Below, in pieces: positions 1 through 5,554 of a DNA stretch of 10,248 bases; within the stretch, counting starts at the first letter, position 1, and each line of letters begins with the position of its first letter. The stretch lies in the NCBI GenBank assembly GCA_045601445.1, contig JAZRZQ010000164.1:1-10248 (forward strand), given 5' to 3'. Below the pieces are notes generated by a model that saw only the letters and a list, made by a program, of their open reading frames with translations, did no database searches and was not told where the DNA came from. The position numbers and the translations under genes were made by a program. Origin of the DNA: RGIG5579 sp045601445 (GTDB lineage: Bacteria > Bacillota > Clostridia > Oscillospirales > SIG627).

Positions 1-16
1 GTGCAACCATAGGGGT

Positions 17-69
17 ATGGGTTTTGCCCGATGCGTTTGTAATACAAAGGCGAAACCTATTTGTTTTTT
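17..69 (+). terminator. possible intrinsic terminator of an upstream gene
   Basis: Bases 17-28 pair with 49-60 over 12 base pairs, including two G-T wobbles; the core is GGTTTTGCC against GGCGAAACC. Inside the loop is a 13-base palindrome, TTTGTAATACAAA (36-48), which can form a second stem. A T-rich run (61-69, interrupted by one G) follows directly, as expected for a rho-independent terminator reading rightwards. The upstream gene is not visible, so its role is inferred. The long loop is unusual for a terminator, and the hairpin could instead be part of the adjoining repeat family. Confidence 0.35.
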
Positions 70-113
70 GCGGATCAATTTTTTATCCGTAGGGGCGTTC
101 TTTGAACGCCCGC
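60..113. repeat. palindrome-bearing direct repeat, copy 1
   Basis: 54 bases that recur at 151-205 with one substitution (T for C near the left end) and one T fewer in the central T-run. The unit holds two inverted repeats: CGGAT/ATCCG (71-75 and 85-89) around a T-rich loop, and GGGCGTTC/GAACGCCC (93-100 and 104-111) around a TTT loop. It continues into another hairpin, GGGCGACC/GGTCGCCC (114-121 and 125-132). GTAGGGG at 89-95 and CCCCTAC at 130-136 bound the two GC-rich hairpins as an outer inverted repeat. This resembles REP-type or MITE-like intergenic elements. The family is not identified. Confidence 0.75.
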
Positions 114-136
114 GGGCGACCACTGGTCGCCCCTAC
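114..136. repeat. second GC-rich hairpin of the composite repeat
   Basis: A perfect 8-bp stem (114-121 with 125-132; 9 bp if the A-T pair 122/124 also forms) followed by CTAC. With the preceding GTAGGGG at 89-95 it closes a 48-base element (89-136) with matching ends. The second repeat copy at 151-205 lacks this half, so the downstream copy is truncated or of a shorter type. Confidence 0.6.
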
Positions 137-150
137 AGCCCCTACGGTGG

Positions 151-205
151 TTTGTTTTCTGCGGATCAATTTTTTTATCCGTAGGGGCGTTCTTTGAACG
201 CCCGC
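151..205. repeat. palindrome-bearing direct repeat, copy 2
   Basis: 55 bases nearly identical to 60-113. The same two inverted repeats are present: CGGAT/ATCCG at 162-166 and 177-181, and GGGCGTTC/GAACGCCC at 185-192 and 196-203. After the second stem the sequence departs from copy 1: instead of the GGGCGACC hairpin there is a run of five T. The near-identity over non-coding sequence indicates recent duplication or a repeat family kept similar by selection or mobility. Confidence 0.75.
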
Positions 206-210
206 TTTTT
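185..210 (+). terminator. terminator-like hairpin plus T-tract in repeat copy 2
   Basis: A perfect 8-bp GC-rich stem with a TTT loop (185-203) is followed after GC by TTTTT (206-210). Geometry fits a rho-independent terminator for rightward transcription entering from the left, insulating the serC promoter. The same stem in copy 1 lacks the T-tract, so terminator activity may be a by-product of the repeat. Confidence 0.4.
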
Positions 211-321
211 GTCTCTATCCTTTTTTGTGGGGTGATCGGTTTGTGCGAACAGAGCGGATCGGAATGGGTTGCGGCGGTTGGCGAAAACCGTATATTTCGT
301 GTGCTTTGGGTGCGTTTTAGA

Positions 322-369
322 ACTATCAGTAGAATTAACAAAAAGAAAACATTATATTCTACCGATAGT
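322..369. promoter_or_regulatory. near-perfect inverted repeat upstream of the serC promoter
   Basis: Bases 322-335 (ACTATCAGTAGAAT) and 356-369 (ATTCTACCGATAGT) pair at 13 of 14 positions, the exception being A328 against C363. The 20-base spacer is A-rich (336-355). The right arm ends 13 bases before the -35 box. The position suits a regulator binding site, with the AT-rich spacer possibly acting as an UP-like element. It could also be a remnant of a small inverted-repeat element. I recognise no known operator consensus in it. Confidence 0.5.
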
Positions 370-382
370 GGATTTTTATCCG

Positions 383-411
383 TTGACTTTGCCTGCGGCA
401 AGTGTTATAAT
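383..411 (+). promoter_or_regulatory. sigma-A-type promoter for serC and the operon
   Basis: The -35 box TTGACT (383-388) and the -10 box TATAAT (406-411) are separated by exactly 17 bases. Five of six -35 positions and all -10 positions match the housekeeping consensus. Transcription should begin near 417-420, giving a leader of roughly 87 bases before the serC ATG. It is the only strong promoter I see in the window and probably drives the whole downstream run of genes. Confidence 0.85.
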
Positions 412-440
412 ACCCTCAAACCATAAAAATAATGATAATG

Positions 441-486
441 GTGATCCTTCGGCATATCGCCGCGCCAAGGTAAGCGAGAGGATCGC
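441..486 (+). promoter_or_regulatory. potentially structured serC leader RNA
   Basis: Two mutually exclusive pairings are visible. One joins 441-448 (GTGATCCT) to 479-486 (AGGATCGC) over 8 pairs with one G-T. The other joins CCTT (446-449) to AAGG (467-470) and CGGC (450-453) to GCCG (459-462), with a four-base bulge. They share 446-448, so a switch is conceivable. No T-box signature or riboswitch class that I know fits, and the ribosome binding site at 494-498 lies outside both. Function is unproven. Confidence 0.3.
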
Positions 487-505
487 CCGAAAGTGAGGAA
501 AAACC

Positions 506-1588
506 ATGGCAAGAGTTTACAATTACTCCGCAGGCCCTTCGATGCTTCCCGAGGCCGTACTGGAGCAGGCTGCAAAGGAGATGCTCGACTATCAGGGCAG
601 CGGTATGAGCGTCATGGAAATGAGCCACCGCTCCAAGGTTTACGATGCGATCATCCGTGACGCGTTCGACACCTTCCGCCGCGTGATGAACGTGCCCGAC
701 AACTACAAGATCCTGTTTATGCAGGGCGGCGCCTCGACGCAGTTTTCCGCCGTTCCGCTGAATTTGATGAAGACCGGCAAGGCCGACTACGTCGTCAGCG
801 GCGAATTTTCCGGAAAGGCCTACAAGGAAGCCAAGAAATACGGTGACGTGAAGCTCATCGCCACCAGCGAGGACACCGTGTTCGACCGCATCCCCGCCTT
901 CACCAAGGCCGACGTCCGTCCCGATGCGGATTACGTTCACATTTGCTACAACAACACCATTTTCGGTACGCACTTCAACACCATCCCCGACACGGGCGAC
1001 GTGCCGCTGGTTTGCGATATGTCCAGCTGCATTATGTCCGAGCCGATCGACGTTTCCAAGTTCGGTATGATCTACGCCGGCGCGCAGAAGAACATCGGCC
1101 CTGCCGGTCTGACGGTCGTCATCATCCGCGAGGATCTGATCGGTAATGCCCGCCCCGATACGCCCGTGATGCTCGATTACAAGATCATCTCCGATGCCGA
1201 TTCGATGTATAACACGCCCCCCTGCTACGCGATCTACGTTGCGGGACTGGTGTTCCATTGGGTCGAGGATCTCGGCGGTGTCGAAAAAATGCACGAGATC
1301 AACAAGGCCAAGGCACAGCTTCTTTACGATGCCATCGAGGAAACCAAGCTCTTCCAGCTCCACGCTCAGAAGGACAGCCGCTCTCTGATGAACGTCACCT
1401 TCCGCACGGGCGATGCCGAGCTTGACAAGGCCTTCGTCGCCGCGGCCGCCGCAGAGGGAATGGTCTCTCTGGCAGGCCACCGCAAGGTCGGCGGTATGCG
1501 CGCATCCATCTACAACGCGATGCCCGTGGCAGGCGTGGAAAAGCTCGCCGCCTTCATCCGTGATTTCGATGCAAAAAATGCAAAATAA
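506..1588 (+). CDS. serC: phosphoserine aminotransferase SerC
   Basis: A cytoplasmic PLP-dependent aminotransferase (class V fold) that converts 3-phosphohydroxypyruvate and glutamate to phosphoserine and 2-oxoglutarate, step two of serine synthesis. The enzyme can also act in the PLP (vitamin B6) pathway in some bacteria. The 360 residues match the family length. Seen directly: the N-terminal NYSAGPSMLP signature, the substrate-phosphate motif SHRSK with His41-Arg42, GGAST around 74-78 for the cofactor phosphate, and AGAQKNIGPAG with the PLP-binding Lys195. The C-terminal GHRKVGGMRASIYNAM segment is also typical. The ATG at 506 is preceded by TGAGG at 494-498 with suitable spacing, and the protein begins where family members begin. 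It is first in the operon, behind a strong promoter, and is followed 20 nt later by serA, its pathway partner. Codon choice is strongly biased (AAG, GGT, TTC), suggesting good expression. Confidence 0.97.
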   Translation: MARVYNYSAGPSMLPEAVLEQAAKEMLDYQGSGMSVMEMSHRSKVYDAIIRDAFDTFRRVMNVPDNYKILFMQGGASTQFSAVPLNLMKTGKADYVVSGEFSGKAYKEAKKYGDVKLIATSEDTVFDRIPAFTKADVRPDADYVHICYNNTIFGTHFNTIPDTGDVPLVCDMSSCIMSEPIDVSKFGMIYAGAQKNIGPAGLTVVIIREDLIGNARPDTPVMLDYKIISDADSMYNTPPCYAIYVAGLVFHWVEDLGGVEKMHEINKAKAQLLYDAIEETKLFQLHAQKDSRSLMNVTFRTGDAELDKAFVAAAAAEGMVSLAGHRKVGGMRASIYNAMPVAGVEKLAAFIRDFDAKNAK

Positions 1589-1608
1589 TGCAAAAAGGGG
1601 TATACAAA

Positions 1609-2739
1609 ATGAAAATTAAGTTGTATAATAAAATCGCTTCCTGCGGGTTGAACCGCTTCCCCGCCGCCTACGAGATCGGCGAGGACGTGGCCGATGCGGA
1701 CGGCATTGTCGTGCGCAGCGCAGACCTGCACGAGGTCAGCTTCGAGGGATCGGTCAAGGGCATTGCCCGCGCCGGTGCCGGAGTGAATAATATTCCTTTG
1801 GAGAAATGCACCGAAGAGGGCATCGTTGTCTTCAACACCCCCGGTGCCAACGCCGAGGCCGTCATTGAGCTTTGCCTTGCCGCTCTGCTTCTGACTTCCC
1901 GTAAGATCTACGGCGGTATGGAGTGGACGCGCACGCTGGCCGGCAGAGAGGACGCGCTGAAGGTCGTCGAAAAGGAAAAGAGCCGTTTTCAGGGCCCCGA
2001 GATCTTCGGTAAGAAGCTCGGCGTGGTCGGTCTGGGCGCCATCGGCGGCGGCCTTGCCAACGCGGCCGTTGCCCTCGGTATGAGCGTTCTCGGCTACGAC
2101 CCCTACGTTTCCGTAGACGCGGCCTGGCATCTCGATCCCAGAGTGGAAAAGACCGAAAACCTCGACCGTATTTTCAAGGAATGTGACTACGTTTCCGTTC
2201 ACGTTCCCTCTCTTCCCACCACGCGCGGTATGCTCTGCAAGAAGAACTTCGATCTGATGAAAAACGGCGCGCGCGTGCTCAACCTTGCCAGAGCCGACCT
2301 TGCCGTCGATGAGGACGTTCTGGCCGCGCTCGATTCCGGAAAGCTTTCCGCATACTTTACCGACTTCCCCACCGGCGCGCTTGCCGGCAAGGAGGGCGTT
2401 CTCGCAACGCCTCACCTCGGCGCTTCCACGCCCGAGGCGGAGGATAACTGCGCGGTGATGGCTTGCGATCAGCTTCGCGATTATCTGGAAAACGGAAACA
2501 TCAAAAACAGTGTCAATATGCCCTGCCTTGCGCTCGATCGCGGGGAAGGCGCTCGCGTCGGCATTTTCTACCGCGCCGATCCCGAAGGGGAGGCTGCGCT
2601 GGCCAAGCTGACCTTTGGCGGCAAAGCGGCCAAGGGAACGCGCGGCGGTATGACCTATCTTTTGGCGGAGCGTGAAGAGGCATTTGATCTGGAACAAATC
2701 AAGAAGGTAGGAGGCGTCGTGCGTGTCATCTCCTACTAA
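1609..2739 (+). CDS. serA: D-3-phosphoglycerate dehydrogenase, short clostridial form
   Basis: NAD-dependent oxidation of 3-phosphoglycerate to 3-phosphohydroxypyruvate, the first committed step of serine synthesis, supplying SerC. 376 residues from the ATG at 1609. That start is preferred over the in-frame ATG at 1588 because AAAAAGGGG (1592-1600) sits at proper spacing and the upstream ATG overlaps the serC stop. Seen: the substrate-domain motif RAGAGVNNIP, the Rossmann motif GLGAIGG (141-147), NLARAD with the candidate catalytic Arg228, and TPHLGAST with catalytic His269. The C-terminal part (about 315-376) resembles an ACT regulatory domain in strand/helix order, ending in GGVVRVISY, but is shorter than usual. 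The loop TDFPTGAL (251-258), where many PGDHs carry the catalytic Glu, has none at the aligned position. From memory, short clostridial SerA proteins share a TDFP-type loop. The end lies 13 nt before nusB. Confidence 0.92.
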   Translation: MKIKLYNKIASCGLNRFPAAYEIGEDVADADGIVVRSADLHEVSFEGSVKGIARAGAGVNNIPLEKCTEEGIVVFNTPGANAEAVIELCLAALLLTSRKIYGGMEWTRTLAGREDALKVVEKEKSRFQGPEIFGKKLGVVGLGAIGGGLANAAVALGMSVLGYDPYVSVDAAWHLDPRVEKTENLDRIFKECDYVSVHVPSLPTTRGMLCKKNFDLMKNGARVLNLARADLAVDEDVLAALDSGKLSAYFTDFPTGALAGKEGVLATPHLGASTPEAEDNCAVMACDQLRDYLENGNIKNSVNMPCLALDRGEGARVGIFYRADPEGEAALAKLTFGGKAAKGTRGGMTYLLAEREEAFDLEQIKKVGGVVRVISY

Positions 2740-2752
2740 AAAGGAGACACCC

Positions 2753-3169
2753 ATGCCGCTTACCCGCAGAACCGAACGTCGCATCGTTTTTCAAATGCTG
2801 TTTGCCGCCTCGTTCCAACCCGAGGAGGAAACGGGCGCTCTCTACGATCGGTTTATCACCGAGATCGAGGAGGAGGGCGCGGCGGAAAGCCGATACGTCC
2901 GCACGGTCTTTTGCGGGGCAAGAGAGTACATTCCCCAAGCCGACGCGCTCATCGAAAAGCACGCCGAGGGCTGGAATCTGCGACGCATTTCCCGCTCGGC
3001 GATGACCGTTTTGCGTCTGGCCATTTACGAGATGACCTCGCTCGACGAGGTTCCCGTCAAGATCGCCATCAACGAGGCGGTCGAGCTGGCAAAGCAATTT
3101 GCCGATGACGGCGCACCGAAATTCATCAACGGAATCCTTGGCTCCGTTGCCAAATGCAGCGATGAATAA
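2753..3169 (+). CDS. nusB: transcription antitermination factor NusB
   Basis: A small all-helical RNA-binding protein that with NusE (S10) binds boxA RNA, supporting antitermination of rRNA transcription and rRNA maturation. 138 residues, the usual size. The N-terminus TERRIVFQMLFAASFQ matches the first helix region. The C-terminal block VPVKIAINEAVELAKQF followed by PKFINGILG is the most conserved NusB signature. The start at 2753 follows AAAAGGAGA (about 2739-2747), which overlaps the serA stop. A GTG ten codons upstream lies inside serA and lacks a comparable site. Its stop overlaps the next gene by 8 nt. Placement ahead of xseA is typical of Firmicutes; its attachment behind serC-serA is less so. 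Confidence 0.95.
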   Translation: MPLTRRTERRIVFQMLFAASFQPEEETGALYDRFITEIEEEGAAESRYVRTVFCGAREYIPQADALIEKHAEGWNLRRISRSAMTVLRLAIYEMTSLDEVPVKIAINEAVELAKQFADDGAPKFINGILGSVAKCSDE

Positions 3170-4136
3170 CGGCTTTTTCTTGGGGATTGACACCAGCAAT
3201 TATACGACTTCGGCGGCAGCGGGGACCGTTGCCGGCGAAATCTTTTGTGCAAAGCGCCCTTTGACGGTCGCCTCGGGAGAGAGGGGACTTCGGCAAAGCG
3301 ACGCTTTGTTTTGTCATATCAAGGCGCTGGGCGAGGTCGTGAGAGAGTGTATGGCTTCTCTGACGGCGTCTTTCCCGAAGGCAAAGCTTCTCGGCGTGGG
3401 CGTGAGCCAAACGCCGCGCCGCGTCGAGGGCTCGTATATGCCCTGTTTTTTGGCGGGCGTGAGTGCCGCCGAGAGCATTGCCGCCGCCGCGGGCGTCCCG
3501 TTTTTTACCTTTTCCCATCAGGAAGGGCACATCGAAGCGGCGCGCCTCGGAGCAAGGGAGGCGGGGCATCCCCTGCGGGAGCGTGAATTTTTGGCCTTCC
3601 ACCTCTCGGGCGGGACGACCGAGCTGCTTTCCGTTCGCGAGGACGGTGCGCGCTACGAGGTCGAGCCGCTGGCCGAGGTGCTGGATCTGACCTGCGGGCA
3701 GTTCATCGACCGATGCGGCGTCAAGCTCGGCCTTGCCTTCCCCTGCGGTGCGGCGCTCGAGGAGCTTGCCGCCAAGGGCGTCTCGCACAGGCGCATCCGC
3801 ATTTGCCGAAAGGAAAACGCGATCAATCTTTCGGGCTTTGAAAATCAGTTCGACCGCGCTCTCTCGGAGGGCAAAAGCCGCGAGGAGCTGGCCGCGTTCG
3901 TCTTTGCCGTGGTCGAGGAGGCGATTCGCACCCTGCTCGGCATTGCCCGTGAGAAAACGTCTCCGACCCTGCCCGTTCTCTTTTCGGGAGGAGTGGCTTC
4001 CTCGCATCTCATCAAGGAGCGGCTCGCTGACCCGCTACACCACTTTGCACCGCCGCGCTACTGCGCCGATAACGCCATCGGCATTGCCGCGCTGACGGGA
4101 AAGGAGCTTTCATGGACCGCGCCGCTCTCACGGTAA
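3162..4136 (+). CDS. TsaD/Kae1-like ASKHA-fold protein of unknown role
   Basis: 324 residues with clear relation to TsaD/Kae1 (formerly annotated O-sialoglycoprotein endopeptidase), the metal- and ATP-binding subunit of tRNA t6A synthesis. Seen: phosphate-1 loop FLGIDTSNYTTSAA (6-19), HQEGH (119-123) giving the HxxxH metal ligands, SGGTTELL (149-156), SGGVASSH (275-282), and CADNA with Asp303 as the likely third metal ligand. It departs from canonical TsaD: SGGTT instead of SGGHT, and LTCGQFIDRCG in place of the usual DDAxGExFDK stretch. It is therefore probably a paralogue, with the true t6A enzyme elsewhere; that is inference. The ATG at 3162 overlaps nusB by 8 nt and the N-terminus then begins right at the first strand; an upstream in-frame ATG at 3099 lies wholly inside nusB. 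The 3' end overlaps xseA by 25 nt. A DNA-repair or RNA-related role is suggested by neighbours only. Confidence 0.85.
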   Translation: MNNGFFLGIDTSNYTTSAAAGTVAGEIFCAKRPLTVASGERGLRQSDALFCHIKALGEVVRECMASLTASFPKAKLLGVGVSQTPRRVEGSYMPCFLAGVSAAESIAAAAGVPFFTFSHQEGHIEAARLGAREAGHPLREREFLAFHLSGGTTELLSVREDGARYEVEPLAEVLDLTCGQFIDRCGVKLGLAFPCGAALEELAAKGVSHRRIRICRKENAINLSGFENQFDRALSEGKSREELAAFVFAVVEEAIRTLLGIAREKTSPTLPVLFSGGVASSHLIKERLADPLHHFAPPRYCADNAIGIAALTGKELSWTAPLSR

Positions 4137-5317
4137 CACAGTTAAACGAATACATCAAATCAAAGCTTGAGGGAGACCCTCTGCTCGGTCACGTCACCGT
4201 CAAGGGCGAGATCTCAAACTTTGTCAATCACTATAAAACGGGGCATTTTTACCTCTCGCTCAAGGACGAGGGCGGCCTGATCCGCGCGGTGATGTTCCGC
4301 TCGAGCGCACAGAAACTCCATTTTCTGCCCGAAAACGGAATGAAGGTCATCGCTACGGGGCGCGTGTCTTCCTACGTCAAGGACGGCTCGGTTCAGCTTT
4401 ACATCAGCGATCTTCAGCCCGACGGCGTCGGTGCGCTCTACATCGCCTTCGAGCAGCTCAAGCGCAAGCTCGAGGCCGAGGGTCTGTTTGATCCCATCCA
4501 TAAAAAGCCTCTCCCGAAATATCCGCGCCGCATCGGCATCATCACGGCGGCCACGGGCGCGGCCATCCGCGATATGATAAACGTCTCCGGTCGGCGCTGG
4601 CCGATGGCGCAGCTCACCCTTTTCCCGAGTTTGGTGCAGGGCGTGGACGCGCCGCGCAGTCTGATCGAGGGCATCCGCACCTTTAACGAGGCCTTTCCCG
4701 TGGATCTGATTATCCTCGGTCGCGGCGGCGGCAGTCTGGAGGATCTGTGGGCCTTCAACGACGAGGCGCTGGCCCGTGCCATCTTTGCCTCACGCATTCC
4801 GATCATTTCCGCGGTCGGACACGAGACGGATTTTTCCATCAGCGATTTCGTGGCCGATCTGCGCGCACCGACGCCCTCGGCGGCCGCCGAGGTGGCTCTG
4901 CCCGAAACGGGCGAGGTCAAGCGCAAGCTCGGGAACGTGCTGGATCGCATCTCTCTGGTGTGCGGGGGGCGCATTCAATCGCTCCGCGCCCGCGTCGAGC
5001 TGCTTTCCAAGTCCCGCCGTATGACGAGCATGATGGCGCTCGTGGAGGACAGAAGAATGGCGCTGGACGGGCTTGACCGCGAGATGGATGCGAAAATGAC
5101 CCGCCTGCTCGAGCGCAGTCAAAGCCGACTTCTCACCGTTGCCGCCAAGCTCGAGGCGCTCAGCCCCTTGGCCGTGATGACACGCGGTTACAGTGCCGTT
5201 TTGGATGAAAACGGCGCGATTCTCAATAAAAAAGAGGCCCTTTCGGTCGGTCAGAGCGTCTCGCTCCGCTTGTCCGACGGAACGGCAAAGGCCACCATTA
5301 CGGAGGTAGAAGAATGA
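4112..5317 (+). CDS. xseA: exodeoxyribonuclease VII large subunit
   Basis: Catalytic subunit of exonuclease VII, which with several XseB copies degrades single-stranded DNA from both ends into oligonucleotides; acts in mismatch repair and DNA damage tolerance. 401 residues, within the family range. An N-terminal OB-fold domain (about 5-100; VTQLNEYIKSKLEGDP, VKGEISNFVNHYKTGHFYLSLKD) binds DNA. The nuclease domain follows, with GRGGGSLEDLWAFNDE from 203 and SAVGHETDFSISDFVADLRAP with His237 and Asp240, then a helical region (about 270-350) that in the family forms coiled coils for XseB. The start at 4112 has AAGGAG at 4101-4106. It overlaps the TsaD-like gene by 25 nt and shares ATGA with xseB, so translation is probably coupled on both sides. 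Confidence 0.97.
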   Translation: MDRAALTVTQLNEYIKSKLEGDPLLGHVTVKGEISNFVNHYKTGHFYLSLKDEGGLIRAVMFRSSAQKLHFLPENGMKVIATGRVSSYVKDGSVQLYISDLQPDGVGALYIAFEQLKRKLEAEGLFDPIHKKPLPKYPRRIGIITAATGAAIRDMINVSGRRWPMAQLTLFPSLVQGVDAPRSLIEGIRTFNEAFPVDLIILGRGGGSLEDLWAFNDEALARAIFASRIPIISAVGHETDFSISDFVADLRAPTPSAAAEVALPETGEVKRKLGNVLDRISLVCGGRIQSLRARVELLSKSRRMTSMMALVEDRRMALDGLDREMDAKMTRLLERSQSRLLTVAAKLEALSPLAVMTRGYSAVLDENGAILNKKEALSVGQSVSLRLSDGTAKATITEVEE

Positions 5318-5553
5318 ATCAGCAAAATCAAAACGAAATGACCTTTGAGGAAATGCTCCGCCGTCTGGAGGAGATCGTTCACAAGCTCGACGACGTTTCC
5401 ACGCCCCTCGACACCTCGCTTGCGCTCTTTGAGGAGGGCGCGGGGCTGGTGAGAGCGTGCAGTGCCAAGCTCGATCAGGCTCAGCAAAAGGTCACCAAGC
5501 TCACCCGCAATGAAAACGGGCTCGAGGAAGTGCCCTTTACCGCGCAGGGCTGA
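5314..5553 (+). CDS. xseB: exodeoxyribonuclease VII small subunit
   Basis: Accessory subunit of exonuclease VII that binds the coiled-coil arms of XseA and controls its activity. 79 residues, the usual small size, entirely helical in appearance. The segment MTFEEMLRRLEEIVHKLDD followed by PLDTSLALFEEGAGLVRACSAKLDQAQQKV is the standard family pattern: two antiparallel helices with a conserved FEEG turn. Eight polar residues (MNQQNQNE) precede the conserved core. The ATG overlaps the xseA stop by four bases (ATGA), and GGAGGT at 5302-5307 is the ribosome binding site. The overlap should favour balanced production of both subunits. Only one base separates its stop from the dxs ATG. Confidence 0.95.
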   Translation: MNQQNQNEMTFEEMLRRLEEIVHKLDDVSTPLDTSLALFEEGAGLVRACSAKLDQAQQKVTKLTRNENGLEEVPFTAQG

Positions 5554-5554
5554 T

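Larger units (their letters stand above)
1..505. other. non-coding region upstream of serC
   Basis: About 500 bases without a credible gene. The short open frames on both strands have no good ribosome binding site, run through the repeats and the promoter, and resemble no protein I recognise. The region is more AT-rich than the genes. It contains a terminator-like hairpin (17-69), two direct repeat copies with internal palindromes (60-205), a T-tract after the second copy, an inverted repeat (322-369), the serC promoter (383-411) and a potentially structured leader (418-505). Between 211 and 321 I see nothing beyond a minor hairpin. Any gene to the left ends before the window starts. Confidence 0.8.

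Noticed and set aside
60..205. Possible CRISPR array
   Set aside because: Only two repeat units of unequal length with internal palindromes, no series of regular spacers and no cas genes.
232..496. Small plus-strand frames in the serC upstream region (64 and 75 codons)
   Set aside because: They run through the inverted repeat and the promoter, lack ribosome binding sites and resemble no protein.
418..505. T-box or known riboswitch controlling serC
   Set aside because: The leader is too short, lacks the T-box sequence and a terminator/antiterminator pair, and fits no riboswitch consensus I know.
416..2784. Long open frames on the minus strand opposite serC and serA (354 and 424 codons)
   Set aside because: They lie antisense to genes with clear family signatures, have no ribosome binding sites, and their low-complexity translations reflect the GC-rich third codon positions of the real genes.
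5462..5554. Upstream extension of Dxs by 31 codons inside xseB
   Set aside because: The extra residues are unlike any Dxs N-terminus, while the ATG at 5555 gives the normal length and start.
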